Positions 58,401-64,000 of a stretch of DNA of 64,000 nucleotides are shown here, one piece after another (position 1 is the first letter of the stretch; each line of letters opens with the position of its first letter). Origin of the DNA: Acidobacteriota bacterium (GTDB taxonomy: Bacteria > Acidobacteriota > Polarisedimenticolia > JACPZX01). Location of the stretch: NCBI GenBank assembly GCA_016195325.1, contig JACPZX010000018.1, forward strand, positions 1-64,000, read 5' to 3'. A model generated the notes under the pieces. That model was given only the letters and a program-made list of their open reading frames with translations. It did not search any database and was not told the origin of the DNA. The translations under genes and the position numbers were made by a program.

Positions 58401-59214
58401 TCTCGGCGTCGTCATCCGCTTCACGCCGACGTCCGCGGGGCCGAAGAGCTGCACCCTGGTGATCATGGGCGACGATCCGGTCACGCCGGTGAAGTCTCTC
58501 ACCGTGACAGCGAACACCCCCGTCGCCTCGATCGACGTGCCGCCGGATCTCGGATTCCCGGCGACGGTCATCCAGTCGGTGGGCGCGTGCAAGACCCCCG
58601 AGCCCTTCCCCGTCTCGAACAAGGGGCAGTGCAACCTGAACATCACGAACTTCGCGATCACGAACGATCCGGCGGAGTACTCCCTCGCCGCGGTGCCGTC
58701 GTTCCCGATCATCCTGCAGCCGGGGCACGTGGCCGGCGACGGGGCGCTTCAGGACGTCTTCGGGCCCGTCACGCTCGACAGGGCGCGGACCGGAAACGTG
58801 ACGGTGACGTACGAGTCCGATCCGATCACGCACGCCACGCAGAGCGTCACGCGCGCGATGTGCGGCGAGGCGGTGAGGACGGGCGCGAGGGTCCTCGTCC
58901 GGGCCGGTGGCGTGCCGCTGGCGGTGGTCACCAAGATCCAGCTCCAGCGGATCAACGCCAATCGGAACAAGAACCTGCTCGACACGAACGACGTCGTGTT
59001 CAACGCGGCGCTTCAGACGGTCGTGCCGGGCGCGCCCTGCGCGCCGTTCCAGTTCCACCGCGAGTACGGGACGGTGTCGAACCCGATCCAGCTCCTGCCG
59101 GGCTCCTACCAGGTGACCGTCAGCGCGAACGTCAACGGCAAGAAGGTATCGAAGACCGTCGGGTTCTCCGTGGACACCTGCGGCTTCAACCAGAACATCA
59201 TCGTCGACTTCTAG
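55435..59214 (+). CDS. large M36 metallopeptidase with choice-of-anchor repeats
   Basis: A 1259-residue secreted zinc peptidase. Signal peptide: [21 protein letters not shown] propeptide follows ([43 protein letters not shown]). The M36 domain has [25 protein letters not shown], the zinc site [16 protein letters not shown] and the Glu in [14 protein letters not shown]. It is interrupted by a cysteine-rich insert ([19 protein letters not shown]). Residues about 715-1150 hold four Ig-like choice-of-anchor D repeats ([63 protein letters not shown]). A beta-rich end closes it. The ATG is nine bases after AGGAGG. A strong terminator follows. Confidence 0.92.
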   Translation: [1259 protein letters not shown]

Positions 59215-59240
59215 GCGATCGTTTTTTCCGTTCGAATGCG

Positions 59241-59274
59241 GGAGGCTCGCGTCATCGCGGGCCTCCTTTTTTTT
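59241..59274 (+). terminator. intrinsic terminator after the M36 peptidase
   Basis: GGAGGCTCGCG (59241-59251) pairs with CGCGGGCCTCC (59256-59266) through 11 positions (one G-T pair), with loop TCAT, followed directly by eight T residues (59267-59274). Confidence 0.92.
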
Positions 59275-59288
59275 GCCTCGCGGTGCCC

Positions 59289-59495
59289 GGACCGCGCGCG
59301 GGGATCAAGGTGGGCTCACCCCGCTCCGGCGCCACCCGTTCCATGACTCGCGGGCCGGCTTCCGCGCCCGTCGAGGTTGCGGATCGCTCGCTTGGGGCAT
59401 CACGCCGCTGGGCGACTCCAGCCGGCCCACTCGTCAGGACGGGTCCCGGCGCCTGCGCTTGAAGGGTCGCCCACCTTGATCCCCGCGCGCGGTCC
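59289..59495. repeat. 207-base element bounded by 27-base perfect inverted repeats
   Basis: The 27 bases at 59289-59315 (starting GGACCGCGCGCGGGGATCA) recur as an exact reverse complement at 59469-59495. Between them lie 153 bases with no coding capacity that I would trust. No flanking target duplication is visible. The arrangement is that of a non-autonomous mobile element or of a large cruciform or RNA hairpin. It occupies most of the gap 59275-59511. Confidence 0.75.
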
Positions 59496-59511
59496 GAAGT
59501 GGCTTCGCGGG

Positions 59512-60276
59512 TCAATCCGGAAGAAGGTCGGCGATCGAATCGAGAGTCAGGTCCGGTCTTGCGCCGGCGGCCTCGGCGGCGCCGGGCTCGTACCTGCCGG
59601 TCCGCACCAGCGCGGTCCGACATCCCGCCGCGGCGCCGCCGAGGATGTCGTTGACGATGTCGTCCCCCACGACAAGGACCTGATCGGGGGGGAGCCCCAC
59701 GTCGGCCAAGGCCAGATCGAAGAATCGGCGCGACGGTTTCCCGACCACCTCCGCGGTGATCCCGGTCGCGTACTCCAGCGCGGCGACGAAGGGGCCGGCG
59801 TCGAGAACCACCCCGCGCACCGGGCCCGCGTGCCAGAAGCGGTTCTTGTGGAGGGCGAGGAGCTTCGCACCGCCGCGAAGGTGCAGGAAGGCGCGGTTGA
59901 GAAGGTCATAGGTGAACCCGGGGCCCATGTCCCCCACGACGACCCAGTCGGGACGTTCCTCCACGATCTCGATGCCGTCGAAGTCCTCGAGAGCCTGCGG
60001 CGGGACCAGGGCGAAGGCGCGCCGCAGTCCCGAACCGACGATGCTCGCGCGCGCGAGGCTCGCGGGGATCAGCACCTCGTCGCGGTGCGCGGCGATCCCC
60101 GAATCGCAAAGCGCTGCGGCCGTCGCCGCGCGCGGGCGGCGCGTGGTGTTGGTCGTGAACCGCACGGTGAGGCCGCGCGCGCGGGCCCTCGCGACCGCTT
60201 CGGCTGCTCCCGGGAAAGCCCTTTCGCCGTCGAGGAGGGTGCCGTCGACGTCGAGGAGAACCGCGCCCGGGTTCAC
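59512..60276 (-). CDS. HAD-superfamily IIA hydrolase (NagD/LHPP-like)
   Basis: A 254-residue phosphatase of the NagD/LHPP type. Motif I is AVLLDVDGTLLDGERAFPGA with both aspartates, motif II VRFTTNTTRRPRAAT (the Asn-Thr form typical of subfamily IIA), motif III VGKPSRRFFDLAL, and motif IV VLVVGDDIVNDILGGAAAGC. The large C2 cap sits between motifs II and III (FDGIEIVEERPDWVVVGDMG, LLALHKNRFWHAGPVRGVVLD). Likely substrates are small phosphorylated metabolites. The GTG at 60276 overlaps the stop of the epimerase gene (GTGA), as part of a three-gene coupled set. Confidence 0.87.
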   Translation of the reverse strand: MNPGAVLLDVDGTLLDGERAFPGAAEAVARARARGLTVRFTTNTTRRPRAATAAALCDSGIAAHRDEVLIPASLARASIVGSGLRRAFALVPPQALEDFDGIEIVEERPDWVVVGDMGPGFTYDLLNRAFLHLRGGAKLLALHKNRFWHAGPVRGVVLDAGPFVAALEYATGITAEVVGKPSRRFFDLALADVGLPPDQVLVVGDDIVNDILGGAAAGCRTALVRTGRYEPGAAEAAGARPDLTLDSIADLLPD

Positions 60277-61289
60277 GGCGCGCCGGTGCGGAGCGCCGCC
60301 GTGTACTCCGCGGCGATCGCGAGTTCGAGATCCCTGTGGGCGTACTGCGGGGGCGCCCCCGCGCGGTACAGGTCGCGGTACCAGCGCGCGATCCGCTCGA
60401 GCCACACGGCGAACGGGGTGGGGGCGTAGCCGATCTCCGCCCTCGCGCGATCGATCGACGGGATCTGGCTGACCGGCTGCGTGAACGGCGAGAACGAGCG
60501 GTCGAGGCCCCGCGCGTCGAGGGCCGAGAGCGGGATCGGGATCGTCTCGACGGGGCGGCCGAGGAAGCCGGCCGACATCTCGACGACGCGGCGCAGCTCG
60601 AGGATCTCGCCGCACGCCAGGTTGTAGGCGCGCCGGAGCGCGACGGACTTTCCCGGGAGGTCCGCCAGCGTCTCGGCGGCGTCCCCGACGTACATCTGCC
60701 GGAAGCAGGCGACGCCGGCGTCGGGAAGGACGAGAGGGCGGCCGTCGTCGATCCGCTGGAAGTACGAGATGTGCCTCAGCGTTGGGTCGGCCTCCCCCCC
60801 CACGATGGGCATGCGGATCGCGGTGAAGGGGAAGTCCCTCTCGCGGCCGGCCGCGGCGTAGACCTCCTCGGCCTTGCGCTTCGCGTAGCCGTACGCGTAT
60901 TCGATGCTCGACGGCCGCTCCTCGAAATCCGAGAGGCGCTCGAAGTCCTCCTCGCCGACCGGGCAGGGGAAGTCGCCGGTGCACCAGTAGACGCTGCACG
61001 TCGAGATGTGGATGAAGTGCGCCGTCCGGCCGGCGAAGGCGTCGACGGCGAGGGCCGCGCCGGCGGCGTCGTACGCCAGGAAGTCGAAGATCCCGTCGCG
61101 CCCCGCGTGCGCGGCGCGCGCGAGATCTCCGGGGCTCCCGCGATCCCCGAGGACGCGGCCGACGCGATTTCCGAACGGGTCGAGCTTCTGCCCCCGGTTG
61201 AAGAGCGTGACCTTGTGGCCGCGCGCCAGCAGGGCCTCGACGAGGCGCCGGCCGATGAAACGGGTGCCGCCGAGGACGAGGAGCTTCAA
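60273..61289 (-). CDS. NAD(P)-dependent epimerase/dehydratase (extended SDR)
   Basis: A 338-residue Rossmann protein. LKLLVLGGTRFIGRRLVEALLARGHKVTLFNRG is the GxxxxxG nucleotide-binding turn in the GGTRFIG form found in CSP41/UDP-glucose-epimerase-like proteins. HFIHISTCSVYWCTG and YAYGYAKRKAEEV supply the Ser and the YxxxK catalytic pair. Further landmarks are FTAIRMPIVGGEAD and CFRQMYVGDAAETLADL. The substrate is probably a nucleotide sugar or similar. The TTG at 61289 overlaps the stop of the DHDPS-like gene (TTGA); no other start is near, as the frame upstream lies inside that gene. Confidence 0.83.
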   Translation of the reverse strand: MKLLVLGGTRFIGRRLVEALLARGHKVTLFNRGQKLDPFGNRVGRVLGDRGSPGDLARAAHAGRDGIFDFLAYDAAGAALAVDAFAGRTAHFIHISTCSVYWCTGDFPCPVGEEDFERLSDFEERPSSIEYAYGYAKRKAEEVYAAAGRERDFPFTAIRMPIVGGEADPTLRHISYFQRIDDGRPLVLPDAGVACFRQMYVGDAAETLADLPGKSVALRRAYNLACGEILELRRVVEMSAGFLGRPVETIPIPLSALDARGLDRSFSPFTQPVSQIPSIDRARAEIGYAPTPFAVWLERIARWYRDLYRAGAPPQYAHRDLELAIAAEYTAALRTGAP

Positions 61290-62185
61290 GTCAGAAGACC
61301 GAGCGCTCGCAGGTGTGTCGCGATCTCGAGCCTCGCGGCGGGGGTGGCGGGGGGAAGCGGCGGCCTCGGGTCGCCGCCGTGGTAGTGCAGCAGATCGAGG
61401 GCCGCCTTGAGCCCGCCGATCCCGTGCAGCCGCGTCACGGCCGCGGCGAGGGGCATCAGCTTTTCGTTGCCCGACCGCGCCGCCGTCGCGTCGCCGCGGC
61501 GCGCGGCGGTGCCGATGTCCGTGCACAGGCGCGGCGCGACGTTCGCCACCGCGAGCACGCCGCCGGCGGCTCCGGCGAGGAGCCCGTCCGCCCACACGCG
61601 CGCGCTGCCGATGAGGACGTGGAAGGGGGCTCCCCCCTCGCGACGCACTGCCACGAGCGACTTGACGTTCTCGAGATCGCCGCCGCTGTCCTTGATGCCG
61701 ACGATTCTCGGATGGGCGGCGAGCTTCGCGACGAGCGCCGGCGACAGCGGGACGCCGGTGAACTGCGGGACGGAGTAGAGGATGACCGGGCCGGGCGACG
61801 CGTCGGCGACGCTCCGGAAGTGCTTCTCGAGGACCATGTCGGTGTACTCGGGCTTGTAGTACGTCGGGGCGCCGAGGAGGACCGCGTCGGCCCCCAGATC
61901 GAAGGCCTCGCGCGTCGCGCGGACGGCGGCGAGGGTCGACTCGCGCCCGGTTCCGACGAGGAGGAGCTTCTTCCCCTTCTCGGCGGCCCGGCGGGCGGCG
62001 CCGATCGCCTCACGCTTCTCCCCCTCCTCGAGGAGGGGGGCCTCGCCGTTCGACCCGAGCACGACGTATCCGTCGAGCGGCTCGTCGTTCCACCGGGCGA
62101 TGTTCTCGGCGATGTGCGCGGCCGAGATGCGCCAGCCTTCGAAGACGGTCGGGATCGGCGGGAAGAGGCCTCGCAGATTCACCAT
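61286..62185 (-). CDS. DHDPS/NanA-family aldolase (DapA-like)
   Basis: A 299-residue class-I aldolase or synthase of the dihydrodipicolinate synthase family. Landmarks: NLRGLFPPIPTVFE at the N-terminus, GYVVLGSNGEAPLLEEGEKREAI (the GxxGE motif), VGTGRESTLAAVRATREAFDLGADAVLLGAPTYYKP, the catalytic Tyr in VILYSVPQFTGVPLSP, and the Schiff-base Lys in RIVGIKDSGGDLENV. C-terminally GIGGLKAALDLLHYHGGDPRPPLPPA matches 4-hydroxy-2-oxoglutarate aldolase (HOGA1)-like members more than lysine biosynthesis. The ATG at 62185 follows GGGAG. It heads a coupled three-gene set with the epimerase and HAD hydrolase. Confidence 0.85.
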   Translation of the reverse strand: MVNLRGLFPPIPTVFEGWRISAAHIAENIARWNDEPLDGYVVLGSNGEAPLLEEGEKREAIGAARRAAEKGKKLLLVGTGRESTLAAVRATREAFDLGADAVLLGAPTYYKPEYTDMVLEKHFRSVADASPGPVILYSVPQFTGVPLSPALVAKLAAHPRIVGIKDSGGDLENVKSLVAVRREGGAPFHVLIGSARVWADGLLAGAAGGVLAVANVAPRLCTDIGTAARRGDATAARSGNEKLMPLAAAVTRLHGIGGLKAALDLLHYHGGDPRPPLPPATPAARLEIATHLRALGLLT

Positions 62186-62214
62186 GCTGTGGGCTCCCAT
62201 GGAGGCGATCGACG

Positions 62215-62259
62215 GGCAGTCTAACACGGGGCCGCGCCGCGTCGAACTGTTAGACTGCC
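62215..62259. promoter_or_regulatory. 12-base inverted repeat carrying divergent -10 boxes
   Basis: GGCAGTCTAACA (62215-62226) and TGTTAGACTGCC (62248-62259) are exact reverse complements 21 bases apart. Each half contains TAGACT preceded by TG plus one base, an extended -10 form, pointing outward to the DHDPS-like gene (minus) and the barrel gene (plus). It is either a symmetric pair of promoters or an operator for both. Confidence 0.5.
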
Positions 62260-62265
62260 GCGGCC

Positions 62266-63108
62266 ATGAGAGCCCCCTCCGCCTGCCTGCCGCTCGCCCT
62301 CGTGGCCGCGGCACTCGGTTTTTCCGAGTCGGCCGCGGCTCCCCTCTCCGGCGCTCCCAATCGCGTCTCCTTCCCGTTCGTCACGGCGCAGCCGTGGATC
62401 CTCGGCGAAGGGAGCACCGAGCTCGGCGCGGAGGGATCGTGGATCGATCACGAGCGGTCCCCCTTCAGTGACCTGAGCGCGGGAGCGCTCGATCGCACCC
62501 GCGTCTCGATGCAGGCGCTCGCCTCGCGCGGGCTCGGCGATCGCGTCGAGGCGTCGCTCCGGTACGGGCTCCAGGGATCGTACGGGAACGACTCCGCGGG
62601 GCACCCCCAGCCCACCGACGTGAGGGTGGATCTCGGGTACGCGCACGACGGCCGGGAGGACACGGGGGTCGCCTCGGCCTTCCACTTTCTCGCGAAGGTG
62701 CCCACGGCCCCCGACCGGCACGGCGGCGGGACCGACGAGGCGGACGTCGGATTCTCCTTGACCTCCGGAGCGAGGACTCGCGGCTCGGGGATTTTCGGCT
62801 CGGCCGGGCTCCTCCTTCTCGGAAATCCGCTCCGCCACGGCTCGCAGGATGACGTCGTGACGTACGGCCTCGGCGGTTGGCTCGGCCCCGAGGAGTCGCT
62901 CTCGGTCACGACGGAGATCGAGGGGCAGATCTTCTCGCGCTTCCACAACTCGTCCGGCTACTTTCACCTCGGGGTGCGTCGAGCCTACCGGCGGGCCTCG
63001 GGGGAGGGGATCGCCGGATCGCTGTCGTTTTTTCGAGGTTTCGATGGCGACTCGTCGCGCTGGGGGATCACCGCCGGGCTCGCGTGGATCACCAGGCACG
63101 GTCGCTGA
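62266..63108 (+). CDS. outer-membrane beta-barrel protein
   Basis: A 280-residue exported protein. Signal peptide: LPLALVAAALGFSESAAA. The mature chain is a run of amphipathic strands: ELGAEGSWIDHE, RVSMQALASRGLGDRVEASLRYGL, DVRVDLGYAHD, VASAFHFLAKVPT, DEADVGFSLTSG, IFGSAGLLLLG, LSVTTEIEGQIF, YFHLGVRRAYR and a last strand WGITAGLAWIT. It resembles small outer-membrane transport or sensor barrels of the DUF3187/meta-pathway kind, but I cannot name the family. The ATG lies only 10 bases past a TAGACT box, so the leader is very short. The stop is 175 bases before the next gene. Confidence 0.75.
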   Translation: MRAPSACLPLALVAAALGFSESAAAPLSGAPNRVSFPFVTAQPWILGEGSTELGAEGSWIDHERSPFSDLSAGALDRTRVSMQALASRGLGDRVEASLRYGLQGSYGNDSAGHPQPTDVRVDLGYAHDGREDTGVASAFHFLAKVPTAPDRHGGGTDEADVGFSLTSGARTRGSGIFGSAGLLLLGNPLRHGSQDDVVTYGLGGWLGPEESLSVTTEIEGQIFSRFHNSSGYFHLGVRRAYRRASGEGIAGSLSFFRGFDGDSSRWGITAGLAWITRHGR

Positions 63109-63283
63109 CCATCCGTCCGGAATCGTGAAATCAGTTGGGCTAGTGACGATTCGGCCCGCCCGTCGGCGAGGGGTCGCTCGATTCCGCGTGGCCGTCCCGC
63201 GAATTCACCGTACACTTCGCCCACGTCCGCGCCATCGTGGGGCGCTCTCCTGCAGCGCCCCGGCGGACCGGGAGTTCCCGAGG

Positions 63284-64000
63284 TTGCCGATCCGGCCAGG
63301 TCTGAAGATCAGCGCCGCGATCTTCGCCGTCGCGCTCGCGTCGGCGGACGCGCGCCCATCGTGGGGGGCCTCTCCGGCGCCGAGGGTGCGGGCTCCGGAG
63401 GACGCAGGCGCCATGCTTGGGGAGCTCCATCCCGACTACGCTTCCTACATTCATGCGGTGAGGGTGATCCGCGGCGATGCCGCGGCCCCGTCGGCGCAGT
63501 CCCTCTACTCGGGGCTGGTTCGATCGGGGGGAGCCGATCCTCGCGAGAAGAAAGACGCCCCCGCGAGCGGATGGGGGGCGCGCAACGACATCGTCCTCTT
63601 CCCCGCAGCCCTCGATCCGGCGCGGTCCGACGCGTGGCGACGGCTGATCCTCGACCACGAGTACTTCCACGCGAGGCACCTCGCGCGGGGGTGGAGCGTC
63701 CCGCTGGTCGATTTCGGCGACGCGGCGGCGACGCACGATTTCTACGAGGCCGCGGCGTGGGGGTACGTCCGCGAGCGGGCCGCGCGCGGGACCTACGGCG
63801 AGCTGACCGCGGCCGAAACGCGGGAAGTTCGCGCGATCTACGAGCGACATTTTCAGGCCATACGGGCCTTCATTCTCGAACGGCAGCCCGCGGCATGGAC
63901 TCACTTTCGCCGGTTCATGCCCGACACGGACGACGACGGCGCCCGCCGGCAAGCGCCTGGGGAACGGGAGGGATCGATGCTGTCCGCGTCCCGCACCGCT
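63284..64000 (+). CDS. secreted HExxH protein, C-terminus outside the window
   Basis: A plus-strand frame starts at TTG 63284-63286 (or the CTG at 63302) and is still open at the edge, giving 239 residues. Its N-terminus (LKISAAIFAVALASADA) is signal-like. At about residues 125-135, LILDHEYFHARHL contains HExxH plus a nearby histidine, the core of zinc metallopeptidases; a helix DFYEAAAWGYVRERAARG follows that may bring the third ligand. No family is recognised. Upstream, 63239-63261 forms an eight-base hairpin (GGGGCGCT/AGCGCCCC) without a T tract, and TACACT at 63211-63216 may be a -10 box. The start codon is uncertain. Confidence 0.65.
   Translation, partial: MPIRPGLKISAAIFAVALASADARPSWGASPAPRVRAPEDAGAMLGELHPDYASYIHAVRVIRGDAAAPSAQSLYSGLVRSGGADPREKKDAPASGWGARNDIVLFPAALDPARSDAWRRLILDHEYFHARHLARGWSVPLVDFGDAAATHDFYEAAAWGYVRERAARGTYGELTAAETREVRAIYERHFQAIRAFILERQPAAWTHFRRFMPDTDDDGARRQAPGEREGSMLSASRTA

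Noticed and set aside
59220-59240. GTTCGAATG near the terminator as a tRNA T-loop
   Set aside because: No cloverleaf can be drawn around it; I found no tRNA gene in the window.
63239-63261. Hairpin GGGGCGCT/AGCGCCCC as a terminator of the barrel gene
   Set aside because: No T tract follows on either strand; it may be a leader hairpin only.

Overview
The window is a 64 kb stretch of a very GC-rich (roughly two-thirds G+C) Gram-negative bacterial chromosome. It is densely packed on both strands, with many stop/start overlaps (GTGA, TTGA, ATGA). Outer-membrane proteins (a TonB-dependent receptor with an N-terminal carboxypeptidase-like domain, a DUF5916-type barrel), secreted M36 and M2 metallopeptidases, thrombospondin type-3 repeat proteins, FG-GAP proteins and a DUF4388 protein together suggest an Acidobacteriota-like or deltaproteobacterial-grade soil or sediment organism. 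No rRNA, tRNA or other taxonomic marker is present, so this is an inference. I saw no prophage, insertion sequence or CRISPR array.

Layout. 0-3.3 kb: a minus-strand miaA-hfq cluster with a DUF4388 gene, a tiny membrane peptide and an LPP20-like secreted protein cut by the window edge. 3.4-5.2 kb: a small secreted beta protein and an FG-GAP protein from a good promoter. 5.2-9.9 kb: EAL-HDOD regulator, SpoIID/SPOR protein, HAD hydrolase, folB. 10-12.6 kb: beta-propeller protein, then an ECF sigma factor and its zinc-finger anti-sigma factor. 12.7-17.0 kb: a promoter-led operon of a small conserved protein, an M24 aminopeptidase and two translationally coupled POT transporters, which looks like a peptide uptake and degradation unit.

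17.0-19.8 kb: a compositionally different island with its own promoter. It encodes a Ras-like GTPase preceded by a membrane-anchor reading frame (probably one frameshifted gene), overlapped by a single-pass membrane partner of unknown family. It is the best candidate for an undescribed system here. 19.8-26.1 kb (minus): M36 peptidase with a C-terminal sorting-like tail, radical SAM/B12-binding/TPR protein, MGMT, and a REC-HK-REC hybrid kinase. 26.2-29.8 kb: a large TPR/FG-GAP/UnbV protein. 29.8-32.2 kb: N-acyl-D-amino-acid deacylase and a phosphoglycolate-phosphatase-like HAD. 32.15-32.5 kb: a noncoding stretch with a perfect three-way-junction fold, ahead of the TonB receptor. 35.7-40.9 kb: RluD-type synthase, PLP aminotransferase, cupin, DUF5916 barrel.

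41-47.7 kb: three tandem paralogues with a shared N-terminal domain and 3, 5 and 9 thrombospondin type-3 units, followed by a Kazal-like mini-protein. 47.8-48.4 kb: a RelE/HigB-type toxin-antitoxin pair with a probably leaderless promoter and palindromic operator. 48.5-54.1 kb: an M2 dipeptidase divergent from an MFS-PlsC-AMP-ligase fusion, plus a small secreted protein. 54.4-59.3 kb: a DUF4097-like solenoid and a large M36 peptidase ending at a strong terminator, followed by a long inverted repeat. 59.5-62.2 kb (minus): overlapping DHDPS-like, epimerase and HAD genes. 62.2-64 kb: an outer-membrane barrel and an HExxH protein that runs off the window.
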